Of a stretch of 51,266 bases of DNA, positions 34,947-43,930 are shown in pieces (positions within the stretch are counted from its first letter, which is position 1; the number at the start of each line of letters is the position of its first letter). Position numbers and translations under genes: made by a program. The DNA is from Bacteroidales bacterium (GTDB taxonomy: Bacteria; Bacteroidota; Bacteroidia; Bacteroidales; F082): positions 1-51,266 of the forward strand of contig JAOZOO010000008.1 of NCBI GenBank assembly GCA_029933225.1, read 5' to 3'. Below the pieces are notes generated by a model. The model was not told where the DNA came from and ran no database searches. It saw only the letters and a program-made list of their open reading frames with translations.

Positions 34947-36008
34947 TCAGGGTTGGAAAATATCTCCGCAGCACGAATCTTCTCTTGCCCCTGTTACCGA
35001 TGCCAGGCAGTTGATTTCATTTCTGATCCGCAAGACACCGAGGAAAGCAAAGATCAGGGCTTCTTTAAAATCGATGATCTGTTTTCCGGGAATGACGATT
35101 GTGTGTTTGGTTTCCAGTTCAATGGCTTTTACGAGAAAGCCGTTATGTGCTCCCCCGCCGGTGATCAGCATCTTTCCTGCCTGAAATGGTGAGATGGCGC
35201 TGTCAACCTGAAAAGCAATATGTTTGACAACCGTGTAGAGTTTATCTTCTACCGTTGAATCGCGGGATTCAATTCTATGAATGAAAGATTCGAGAACATA
35301 CTGATTGCTGAGTGATTTCGGTTTTTCTTTTTGATAATAAGGATCCGAATTCAGTAAATCAAAAAGCTCCTTATCTAATTTGCCAAGACCGGCAAAAAAA
35401 CCGTCTTTATCATAAGGTACCCCCAGTTGCAAACTCAAATAATTGAGTAACTGGTTGGCAGGACAAACATCAAAAGCCCGTCGTTCGCCATCTTTTGTGT
35501 AAGAAATATTGGCAATTCCGCCGATGTTTAAACAAAAATCATATTCTGAAAAAAGCAACTGATCGCCAACCGGCACAAGCGGAGCCCCCTGTCCGCCAAG
35601 TTCTATGTCTTTCGCTCTGAAATTATTGACTGTCGGAAGACCCGAAATGCGGGCGATGGTCTGTCCGTCGCCAATTTGCAAAGTGTAGCCGTTTTCAGGA
35701 TCATGGAATATGGTATGCCCGTGTGAGGCAATCAGGTCGGGTTTTGTTGGACTTCCGGAAAGAAAATCATTGACCAGCATTCCCAGAAAACGACCGTATT
35801 CAATATCGGTTTCAATGATCTCTTTTTCTTTTTTTTCAGGCAATGAGCGAAGCGTTATTTTCCATTCTTCGGAATAGGGCAGGGTGTCGGCTTTGATAAT
35901 GTTGAATGACCACTGCTCATTTTTTTTAATAAACTCACACAAAGCCAAATCAATTCCATCCAGCGAACTGCCCGACATGATCCCCAGTGCTGTATATTTT
36001 TCTGCCAT
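34947..36008 (-). CDS. anmK: anhydro-N-acetylmuramic acid kinase
   Basis: Sugar kinase of 353 residues. The N-terminal signature LGIMSGSSLDGIDLAL and the downstream IASHGHTIFHDP, NIGGIANIS and ITGGGAHNGFLV match AnmK. It phosphorylates and opens 1,6-anhydro-MurNAc for cell-wall recycling. Its ATG overlaps the murF stop by one base, so the two peptidoglycan genes are coupled. Convergent with nhaD. Confidence 0.93.
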   Translation of the reverse strand: MAEKYTALGIMSGSSLDGIDLALCEFIKKNEQWSFNIIKADTLPYSEEWKITLRSLPEKKEKEIIETDIEYGRFLGMLVNDFLSGSPTKPDLIASHGHTIFHDPENGYTLQIGDGQTIARISGLPTVNNFRAKDIELGGQGAPLVPVGDQLLFSEYDFCLNIGGIANISYTKDGERRAFDVCPANQLLNYLSLQLGVPYDKDGFFAGLGKLDKELFDLLNSDPYYQKEKPKSLSNQYVLESFIHRIESRDSTVEDKLYTVVKHIAFQVDSAISPFQAGKMLITGGGAHNGFLVKAIELETKHTIVIPGKQIIDFKEALIFAFLGVLRIRNEINCLASVTGAREDSCCGDIFQP

Positions 36009-37297
36009 CAGAGGTAGGTTATCAGTGTTTCAAGATGCATGCCCCGCGAACCTTTAATCAGGATATCGGCATTTTCGATTGGAGCGGATTGCAGGTATCC
36101 GGCAGCTTCTTCGGTTGATGCCAGGGTCGTAAAACGGCTTTTGTCTTTCAGTTGATAAAAGTCCCTGCCCACCAGGATCACATTCCTGAATCCCAGCTTT
36201 TCAATCAGCCGGATGATGTTTTCGTGTTCTTTCAGGGATGCATCGCCCAATTCGAACATATCGCCGATGATCAGCCAGGGATTATTTGTTTCCTGTTCAC
36301 GGAAGCTTTTCAGGGCCTCGGTCATGCTCACGGGATTGGCGTTGTATGCATCAAGGAAAATGCGGTTCTTTTTTGTTTTCAGACGTTGCGAACGGTTGTT
36401 TTCAGGGATGTAATTTTCAACAGCACGATGAATATCAGTCACAGGAACCCGGAAATGCAGACTCACGGCAATGGCTGCAAGGATATTGTACAGATTGTAA
36501 TGTCCGTACAACCGGGTTTTGATGAGGTGTTCTTTGTTATTGTGATTCCATGCAACGGTTAAATCAGGGGTTGACTTTATAATTTCCCCAGTAATGTCTG
36601 CCTCATTCCGGCCGTAAGTAATTCGGTTCATCCCTTCACTTAAATTCATCAACAACTGATCATCCGCATTGACAAACACGGTTCCCGAATGATTTTTCAG
36701 GAATTTGTACAGTTCACTTTTTTCTGCAATTACACCGTCGAGATGACCAAGGCCTTCGAGGTGTGCTTTGCCGATGTTGGTGATCAGTCCCACGTCGGGC
36801 CGGGCAATGTTGCACAACATTTTAATTTCTCCCGGATGGTTGGTGCCCATTTCAATGACGGCAACTTCCGTGTACTTATTTATTTTCAAAACCGTAAGCG
36901 GCAATCCGATAAAGTTGTTCAGGTTTCCCTCGGTGGAGACCGTTTGAAAGGTGGTTCCCAAAATGGCGGATATCAGTTCTTTGGTGGTTGTTTTGCCGTT
37001 TGAACCGGTTATTCCGACAACAGGTACAGAAAATCTCTCCCTGTGATAGCGCGCAAGTTGCTGAAGTGTATTTACCGTATCATCAACAAGGAAAAAACGA
37101 TCGCCGGTTTTATATTTCTCATCGTCGATCACAGCGATCCGTGCGCCTTTCCGCAAAGCGTCTTTTGCGAAAGCATTGCCGTTAAAATTATCCCCCGAAA
37201 TAGCAAAAAAGATACTGTCCGACACCTCTTTACGCGTATCGATGCTTATTTTGGGAGACTGTTCAAAATAACCGTATAATTTTTCAATGATGTTCAT
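36008..37297 (-). CDS. murF: UDP-MurNAc-tripeptide D-alanyl-D-alanine ligase
   Basis: Mur ligase of 429 residues. ATP loop GITGSNGKTTTKELI, the conserved EMGTNHPGEI and ITNIGKAHLEGLG, and the C-terminal DAYNANPVSM are MurF hallmarks. It adds D-Ala-D-Ala to the cytoplasmic peptidoglycan precursor. It follows gldJ across an intrinsic terminator; gldJ next to murF is, as I recall, also the arrangement in Flavobacterium. Coupled to anmK. Confidence 0.95.
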   Translation of the reverse strand: MNIIEKLYGYFEQSPKISIDTRKEVSDSIFFAISGDNFNGNAFAKDALRKGARIAVIDDEKYKTGDRFFLVDDTVNTLQQLARYHRERFSVPVVGITGSNGKTTTKELISAILGTTFQTVSTEGNLNNFIGLPLTVLKINKYTEVAVIEMGTNHPGEIKMLCNIARPDVGLITNIGKAHLEGLGHLDGVIAEKSELYKFLKNHSGTVFVNADDQLLMNLSEGMNRITYGRNEADITGEIIKSTPDLTVAWNHNNKEHLIKTRLYGHYNLYNILAAIAVSLHFRVPVTDIHRAVENYIPENNRSQRLKTKKNRIFLDAYNANPVSMTEALKSFREQETNNPWLIIGDMFELGDASLKEHENIIRLIEKLGFRNVILVGRDFYQLKDKSRFTTLASTEEAAGYLQSAPIENADILIKGSRGMHLETLITYL

Positions 37298-37303
37298 CTG
37301 GTA

Positions 37304-37334
37304 TAAAAAAACCCCACTCGTAAACGAATGGGGT
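37304..37334 (-). terminator. intrinsic terminator downstream of gldJ
   Basis: On the minus strand: ACCCCA, one mismatch, then a continuing stem around a two-base loop (arms 37311-37321 and 37324-37334), followed by seven T (37311-37305). It lies 29 bases after the gldJ stop and just before the murF ATG, so it ends the porP/gldJ transcript. Confidence 0.85.
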
Positions 37335-37362
37335 AAATGTAATCAATATTGTTAAAATATTT

Positions 37363-38853
37363 TTACTTTCCTCCCGGTATGGGGCTGCCCACCCGTATCA
37401 TGGCACAACGGAATCCCACAGTCGCCGAGGCGTCGTTTTCATCGAGGAACCTTCTGACTCCCGGGCTGAGGAAATACGGAGTATCTTTCCACGAGCCTCC
37501 TTTAACCACCCTGGAATGGTCAGTGATCAGCGATGTTACGCCATATTCGTACATCATGTTTGTGCTGTTTGCCGTGTTATCCTGGTTGGTCCAGTCAGCC
37601 TGAACCTGGATGGTGGATTCGTAATCGCCGTCACGATAGTTGATGTTGTTGGCCTTACGGTAATTTCTCCGTTTGGCAGCTTCTTCGGGCGAAACTTCAC
37701 TATATTGCAGGCGGCCCAGTGAATCTTTTTCGGCAATGCTGCCTTCCATGTCTTTCTTGATGTTTTTGAAAACATTACCCCGGTAAGGGTTAAGATCTGA
37801 AACATACTGGTAAGTCATGGGCCTGTAAACGTCAAGTACCCATTCGCTGACATTTCCCGCCATATTATAGAGGCCGTAATCGTTCGGCCAGTATGAACCA
37901 ACCGGAGCAGGTATGGCGGCGCCATCGTTCAGGTTACCGGCAACACCCATGTAATCTCCTTCGTTTCTCTTGAAGTTAGTCACAAAACTGCCGTAATATT
38001 TTCTCTCGTCCGTGCGAATGGTCTGTCCGTTCCAGGGATACTGACGTCTTTCGACAACCCTGTTGTAAAGGGTGTTGCCAATAAGTCCCAGCGCTGCATA
38101 TTCCCATTCGGCTTCGGTAGGCAGGCGGTAGTTGGGCAGCAAAATGCCGTCTTCAAATCTCACGTTTCTCACACCTGTACCTTTGGGGTTCAGGTCTTCT
38201 TTGCCTTCATTGACCAGACCTTCATATTGTCCGGCAAGATAGGCTTCGGTATTAAAATTATTTTCATTTTTCTGATCCGGGTCAAAATCCAGAATGCCTG
38301 CCTGGATCAAAAGATTTTCATTTACCCGGTCGGTACGCCATGAAGCATAATCGTTGGCCTGAACCCACGAAACGCCCACAACGGGATAAAACTGATAAGA
38401 AGGATGCCTGAAATAAGTCTGAACCAGCGGTTCATTGTATGCCAGACGGTCACGCCAAACCAGCGTATCGGGGAGCGCATTCTGCACAACGCCGGGATAG
38501 TCCTCGCCATAAACACGGTTCAACCAGAAGATATATTCCCTGTAATCCAGGTTGCTGACTTCGGTTTGATCCATGTAAAAGCTTGTGACGGTAACCTGCC
38601 TGGGCTGGTTATCCCAAACGTAAAACGGTGTTTCTTCCGTTGCACCCATAGTATAAGTTCCCCCTTCAATCAAAACAAGGCCGGGACCTGTGATCTGCTC
38701 GTGAACCTGTGCAACTTCAAAACCGCCGTTTTCAGGATTATTGTATTCCCATCCGGTCGTCCTCGATCTTTCATGGCTTTTACAGGATGAGGCTAATATC
38801 GCAATGCTTGCCACTGCAAGTAAAGCGAATACTAACTTTCTGAATCTAAACAT
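37363..38853 (-). CDS. gldJ: GldJ-like T9SS/gliding lipoprotein with FGE-sulfatase fold
   Basis: Lipoprotein of 496 residues; lipobox LASSC with Cys24. The mature start RTTGWEYNNPENGGFEV is characteristic of GldJ. The rest is a formylglycine-generating-enzyme/SUMF1-type domain: LIEGGTYTMG, VSWVQANDYASWR, LPTEAEWEYAALG, GNVSEWVLD and VVKGGSWKDTPYFLSPGVRRF. GldJ and GldK-type proteins build or stabilise the T9SS ring and gliding machinery at the outer membrane. Position beside murF and the porU-porV genes supports GldJ over GldK, which would sit with gldLMN. Transcribed after the porP-like gene, 38 bases apart. Confidence 0.87.
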   Translation of the reverse strand: MFRFRKLVFALLAVASIAILASSCKSHERSRTTGWEYNNPENGGFEVAQVHEQITGPGLVLIEGGTYTMGATEETPFYVWDNQPRQVTVTSFYMDQTEVSNLDYREYIFWLNRVYGEDYPGVVQNALPDTLVWRDRLAYNEPLVQTYFRHPSYQFYPVVGVSWVQANDYASWRTDRVNENLLIQAGILDFDPDQKNENNFNTEAYLAGQYEGLVNEGKEDLNPKGTGVRNVRFEDGILLPNYRLPTEAEWEYAALGLIGNTLYNRVVERRQYPWNGQTIRTDERKYYGSFVTNFKRNEGDYMGVAGNLNDGAAIPAPVGSYWPNDYGLYNMAGNVSEWVLDVYRPMTYQYVSDLNPYRGNVFKNIKKDMEGSIAEKDSLGRLQYSEVSPEEAAKRRNYRKANNINYRDGDYESTIQVQADWTNQDNTANSTNMMYEYGVTSLITDHSRVVKGGSWKDTPYFLSPGVRRFLDENDASATVGFRCAMIRVGSPIPGGK

Positions 38854-38891
38854 CTTGATTTCTTTTTTTGTTTATGCTAACGTGTTAATAA

Positions 38892-39902
38892 CTAAAAGCT
38901 GGGCGATTTTATTGCCCTGATACGCATTCTTTTTTCTTGTTTGTACAAACAGAAGCTCCAGGCAAATGAAATTTCATGGGCTCCGCCGGAAGAACCTCCG
39001 ATATTGGAAATTGTGAAATCGTAACTGTAACCGATCTTTATGTTGTTGAACTGAAGCCCGACCATGGCAATGAAAGCATCAGGATTGCTGAAGTTATGCC
39101 TGAACCAGGCACCGACAACCAAAATGCTTTTGCTGAAATACAATCCGGCATTTAACTGTTGAAAATTTTCCTGCTGCATATACATTAATTGTGGCGCCAG
39201 AACAAAGTCGTCGATACTTGTGTTACCCAGTCCGCCTTCTGATAAATTAATATTTATACCTCCGTGTACGGTAAAACGCATAGGAAGTTTTGATTCGCCG
39301 TTATTATAAAACGAAAGATTCGGCTGGGTGAGGTGATGTGCGGCGATGCCGACAAACCATTTATCGTAGTAAGCCATGATGGCTCCCGCTGAAAAGTCGA
39401 ACACAGAAACCCGTTCATTTTCAGGCGGTTTCTCCTGTGAACTCGGATCCACATTTCCCGTTGTCGGGTCTATCTGATCGGCAAAGATCAGCTTGTTCCA
39501 GTCCAGCTTTTCCATGTAATATTTTCCTTCCACACCAAAGCTGATCATGATGGATTCACTAACTTTCAGCTTGTAGGAATAAAATAACGAAATGGCATTC
39601 CTGATCAGTGCCCCGCTGCCCTGGCGGTCACTCATCGCCAGCAACCCTACTCCACTGTTGATTTTCGGAATGGACATATCGTAACTGGCATTGTAAGTGA
39701 TGTAAGCTTTTGAAAGCGCAGGCCACTGATTCCGGTAATTTAAAATTACCCTGCCACACCGGGTGTTTCCCGCCAGTGCCGGATTGAGGTATAATGGATT
39801 GGCATAAAACTGCGAAAACTGTGGATCCTGGGCACTTGAACTTGCCCATATTCCTGCCAGCAGCAGAATTAAAACGATCCGTAATGACTTGCGATTTAAC
39901 AC
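38892..39902 (-). CDS. PorP/SprF-family outer-membrane protein
   Basis: Beta-barrel-type protein of 336 residues. From GTG 39902 the signal peptide is ideal (RIVLILLLAGIWASSSAQ); an earlier TTG at 39932 would add ten residues. The mature start DPQFSQFYANPLYLNPALAG is the PorP/SprF family signature, and the strands include IMISFGVEGKYYMEKLDWNK and FNNIKIGYSYDFTISN. These proteins act in T9SS function, often as partners for specific cargo or anchors for the PorE/GldJ-type components. Same strand as gldJ; divergent from the porU genes across 188 bases. Confidence 0.88.
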   Translation of the reverse strand: MLNRKSLRIVLILLLAGIWASSSAQDPQFSQFYANPLYLNPALAGNTRCGRVILNYRNQWPALSKAYITYNASYDMSIPKINSGVGLLAMSDRQGSGALIRNAISLFYSYKLKVSESIMISFGVEGKYYMEKLDWNKLIFADQIDPTTGNVDPSSQEKPPENERVSVFDFSAGAIMAYYDKWFVGIAAHHLTQPNLSFYNNGESKLPMRFTVHGGININLSEGGLGNTSIDDFVLAPQLMYMQQENFQQLNAGLYFSKSILVVGAWFRHNFSNPDAFIAMVGLQFNNIKIGYSYDFTISNIGGSSGGAHEISFAWSFCLYKQEKRMRIRAIKSPSF

Positions 39903-40090
39903 TTTTTCAGGGATGTTATTTTGCGGGTACAATTATACGACAAATTTTATTGCCTGTTAAAAATGAGTTAAATTTTTATTTGCATGGATAACCTTCTTTT
40001 CTTTGCAAAATATTAAAGCAACTCTCACGTTATAAACTTTGTCAAATTCTATATAGATTCTCAATTGTAAAGACAACAAAAAATTGATTG

Positions 40091-43000
40091 ATGTTGCATA
40101 AAAAATTTATTTTCTCATTTTTTCTCCTCGCTTTCTGGATGAGTGGTTTTGCCATTGGTTATCAGTTTCAGGAAAAGATTTCATGGACTAAAAATGAAGA
40201 AGTTACGAATTATAAAAATGAACCTTTCCTGCGGATGGTATTCGATGGGGGTGTGTACCATGAACTGAATCCTGTTCCGTATTTTGTAAAAATGTATGCC
40301 ATACATACTTCCGATGCTTTGCTTACGGTAAAGCTGATGAATACCAAAACCGTCCCGCTGACACCTGAAGAAACAGAGATCATCAGGGAACAATCCATAC
40401 AGGATACTTCATTTTTGAGCACCGTATCCATGAGTTTTATCCGAAAATCGCCTTATGCCAAAGTGAAAATATTTCCGGTAAGATGGAATGACAGGGAAAA
40501 GGTTTACGAAAAACTGCTGACGTTTGATATTGAAATAGAGGTTGAAGACATTGAAACTCCGCAAACGACAGGTGTGCTTACCAAATCCAGTTCGGTGCTG
40601 GCTACGGGTGACTGGTTTAAAGTGAAAATCGACCAAAGCGGTATTTTCAAAATTACCTATCAGGAGTTGCAGGAAATGGGATTCAATGTTTCGGGAAATC
40701 CCCGGAATATTGCCGTTTACGGTAATGGTGGCGGCATACTCCCTGAAAAGAATGATGACTTTTGGTATGATGACCTGGTGGAAAATCCCATTGTCGTCGT
40801 TGGCGAAAGTGATGGAAAATTTGACCCTTCCGACTACATCTTATTTTATGGTGAGGGCCCGGTACTGTGGAAATACAATAAACTGTCGAACGCCTTTTTC
40901 CATCAGAACAATTATTATGATGATTATTCCTGTTATTTCATCACACTGAAAACGAGCCCGGGTAAACGGATTACGGAAGCACCCGAACCCGGTGGCCCGG
41001 TCGATTTTGAAGTCGATGATTTTCTGGATTACGATTATCACGAACAGGATCTCGTAAACATTGCGGGAACGGGAAGAACGTGGTATGGTGAATTGTTCGA
41101 TTTCAATTCCACTTATGATTTTACTTTTAACTTTCCCAATATCATCAGTGGCAAAGAAGCGCATTTCAGTGCAGACTTTGCATCCGTTTCTTCCACACCC
41201 AGCCAGTTTTTGATCTATGTCAACGGACAGCTTCAAAAAACCCTGCCCATGCCGGTGATTCCGGTGAACAGCCCTTATCAGAAAGGAAAAGAAAAAGACA
41301 CACAGTTTCCGTTTTTTGCAGGCCAGGATAAGCTTAACGTAAAACTCGTCTATCAGAGGAATTCCGGCAATGCTTCGTCGTATTTGAATTTTATAGAGAT
41401 CAATGTTCCGCGTCAGCTTAAAATGGCCGGCGATCAGATGATGTTCCGCAAACCTTTGAGTGAAGTGGGTAAAGTGAGATATACCCTGGGCAATGCCGGT
41501 AACGGTGTGACAATCTGGGATATCACGGTCCCGGTCAATGCCCGTAAAATAAAAACACAGACGTCAGGAAACAGCCTGATCTTTTCTGCATCTTCCGACA
41601 GCCTGCGCCAGTTTATTGCTTTCACAGGCGATGAGTATTACACGACGACCATTGTCGGAAAAGTGGGAAATCAAAACCTGCATGCCGTAAAGAACATTGA
41701 CTATCTTATTGTGACGCATCCCGATTTTATGGAGCAGGCCCGGCGCCTGGCTTTGTTTCATTCCGAAGAGGGCATGTCGGTTTATGTAACCACACCACAG
41801 AAAATTTACAATGAGTTTTCCTCCGGTTCCCAGGATGTTTCGGCCATACGCAATTTTGCCAAACATCTGTACGAAAACAGTGATGCCGGAAAAGAGCTTA
41901 AATACCTGCTCCTTTTTGGCGATGCGTCTTATGATTATAAGGATATAATGGAGGCCAATACAAATTATGTCCCCTGCTGGGAGTCGGTGAATTCGCTGAA
42001 TATTGTATGGTCGGTGGCTTCGGACGACTATTTTGGTTACCTCGACGACGGCGAGGGGGTTTCAGATGACGATAACGTGGACATCGGTATCGGAAGATTT
42101 GTTGTGATCAGTCCCGAAGAAGCCAAAACGGCAGTTGACAAGGTGGTACATTACGGAACCAACACAAAAAAAGTGATGGGACCCTGGAGGAACATCGTTA
42201 CTTTTCTTGCGGACGACGGCGATAACAATATACACCTGAAACATGCCGAAACCATAGCCAATTACATCGAATCAAATGATCCGGTTTATAATATTGAAAA
42301 AATATATGTGGATGCCTATCAGCAGATATCTACTCCTTCGGGACAACGGGCGCCGAGTGTGAACAAAGCCATAACCGACCGTATTGAAAAAGGAACGTTG
42401 ATCTTTAACTACAGTGGTCATGGCGGTGAAATAGGGCTCGGCCATGAACAGTTTCTTCAGATAGCTGACATTCAGTCGTGGGAGAACTACGACAAATTAC
42501 CCATTTTTATTACCGCCACCTGTGAGTTCAGCCGTTTTGACGACCCCACAAGGATATCGGCAGGGGAGATCACTTTTCTGAGTGACCACGGCGGGGCCAT
42601 AGCCATGTTTTCCACCTCACGGGCCACTTTTGCCAGTGCAAACCTGGCGCTGAACATGGCGATCTTCAAGGATAACATTTTCACAAAAATTGACGGGGAA
42701 GATCCCTGTTTCGGTGATGTGATCAGGCGATCCAAAGTGCTGGGCGGCGACAATGACAAAAAATTCGTCTTGCTGGGCGATCCTGCTTTGAAGCTGGCTT
42801 ACACCAAATACCGCGTTGAAACGACAAAAATAAATCACGAGGTGAGCAATGAAGAAGAGCCCGACACGTTAAGGGCGCTTTCAAAAGTAAGGGTCGAGGG
42901 GATCATCACCGATCAGCAGGGCAACCTGGTGGATTTTTATAACGGGATGCTTTACCCTTTGGTTTACGATAAATATTCGGAGATCAGGACGCTGGGTGAT

Positions 43001-43888
43001 GACAATCCGGTTTATACTTTTTATGTGCGGAAAAATATATTGTTCAATGGCAAAGCCACTGTCCGAAACGGACAGTTTGATTTTGAATTCATTGTGCCCA
43101 AAGACATTGCCTATAAATTTGGTGAGGGACGTATCAGTTATTACACAAACAACGATTCCATTGACGGCTCCGGCTATTATGAAGGAGTGATCATCGGCGG
43201 GTATGATGAAACGGCCATGGAAGATGTAACAGGACCTGAAATCAGGTTGTTTATGAATGACACCACTTTCAACTCCGGTGACATTACCGATCAGAACCCG
43301 GTTTTGCTTGCCAGGGTGTGGGACGAAAGCGGGATCAACACCACCGGAAACGGAATTGGCCACGACATCATTGCCACCCTCGATGGCGATGATACACAAA
43401 CTTTTACGCTGAACCAGTTTTATGCAGCCGACGAAAACAGTTACAACAGTGGCCGCATAACCTATCCGTTTAAAGGTCTTAATCCGGGAAAACATACGCT
43501 TTCGCTGAAAGTGTGGGATATTTACAACAATTCTTCAACGGCGCAACTGGAATTTGTCGTGACACCATCCGAAAATGTCATTATTGATAATCTGATGAAT
43601 TATCCCAATCCGTTTTCGACCTTCACAAATTTCGTTTTCGATCATAACCAGTCGGGGCAGGAACTGAGCGTGAAAATAAATATCTATACCCTGGCAGGAG
43701 CCCTTGTCACGACATTAGAAACAACATTTACACCGGAGGGCTACAGGTCACCGCCACTCAGGTGGAATGCCACAACCGGAACAGGCGATATCATCAGCCG
43801 GGGATTTTATCTCTACCAGGTGATCGTCAGAAATCAAAATGGCTCCACAGCCGAAAAACACGGGAAAATGGTTTTTACCCGTAAATAG
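40091..43888 (+). CDS. porU: T9SS C-terminal signal peptidase PorU, first of two tandem copies
   Basis: Protein of 1265 residues from ATG 40091 (a TTG lies one codon earlier). Signal peptide KFIFSFFLLAFWMSGFAIG. The C25 (gingipain-like) peptidase domain spans about 540-900 with LLFGDASYDYK, catalytic His777 in YSGHGGE and Cys811 in ITATCEFSRFDD. The tail contains a sorting-domain-like module (NYPNPFSTFTNFVFDH, then GFYLYQVIVRN). PorU removes the T9SS C-terminal signal and attaches cargo to anionic LPS. The downstream gene is a full-length paralogue, 42 bases away. Which copy is the main sortase cannot be told from sequence. Confidence 0.9.
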   Translation: MLHKKFIFSFFLLAFWMSGFAIGYQFQEKISWTKNEEVTNYKNEPFLRMVFDGGVYHELNPVPYFVKMYAIHTSDALLTVKLMNTKTVPLTPEETEIIREQSIQDTSFLSTVSMSFIRKSPYAKVKIFPVRWNDREKVYEKLLTFDIEIEVEDIETPQTTGVLTKSSSVLATGDWFKVKIDQSGIFKITYQELQEMGFNVSGNPRNIAVYGNGGGILPEKNDDFWYDDLVENPIVVVGESDGKFDPSDYILFYGEGPVLWKYNKLSNAFFHQNNYYDDYSCYFITLKTSPGKRITEAPEPGGPVDFEVDDFLDYDYHEQDLVNIAGTGRTWYGELFDFNSTYDFTFNFPNIISGKEAHFSADFASVSSTPSQFLIYVNGQLQKTLPMPVIPVNSPYQKGKEKDTQFPFFAGQDKLNVKLVYQRNSGNASSYLNFIEINVPRQLKMAGDQMMFRKPLSEVGKVRYTLGNAGNGVTIWDITVPVNARKIKTQTSGNSLIFSASSDSLRQFIAFTGDEYYTTTIVGKVGNQNLHAVKNIDYLIVTHPDFMEQARRLALFHSEEGMSVYVTTPQKIYNEFSSGSQDVSAIRNFAKHLYENSDAGKELKYLLLFGDASYDYKDIMEANTNYVPCWESVNSLNIVWSVASDDYFGYLDDGEGVSDDDNVDIGIGRFVVISPEEAKTAVDKVVHYGTNTKKVMGPWRNIVTFLADDGDNNIHLKHAETIANYIESNDPVYNIEKIYVDAYQQISTPSGQRAPSVNKAITDRIEKGTLIFNYSGHGGEIGLGHEQFLQIADIQSWENYDKLPIFITATCEFSRFDDPTRISAGEITFLSDHGGAIAMFSTSRATFASANLALNMAIFKDNIFTKIDGEDPCFGDVIRRSKVLGGDNDKKFVLLGDPALKLAYTKYRVETTKINHEVSNEEEPDTLRALSKVRVEGIITDQQGNLVDFYNGMLYPLVYDKYSEIRTLGDDNPVYTFYVRKNILFNGKATVRNGQFDFEFIVPKDIAYKFGEGRISYYTNNDSIDGSGYYEGVIIGGYDETAMEDVTGPEIRLFMNDTTFNSGDITDQNPVLLARVWDESGINTTGNGIGHDIIATLDGDDTQTFTLNQFYAADENSYNSGRITYPFKGLNPGKHTLSLKVWDIYNNSSTAQLEFVVTPSENVIIDNLMNYPNPFSTFTNFVFDHNQSGQELSVKINIYTLAGALVTTLETTFTPEGYRSPPLRWNATTGTGDIISRGFYLYQVIVRNQNGSTAEKHGKMVFTRK

Positions 43889-43930
43889 TACAGGGAGAAG
43901 CAAATTATTCTGAACTTTGCACAACAGAAA

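Noticed and set aside
42881-43495. 204-codon minus-strand frame in porU copy one
   Set aside because: Shadow of a continuous conserved coding frame on plus.
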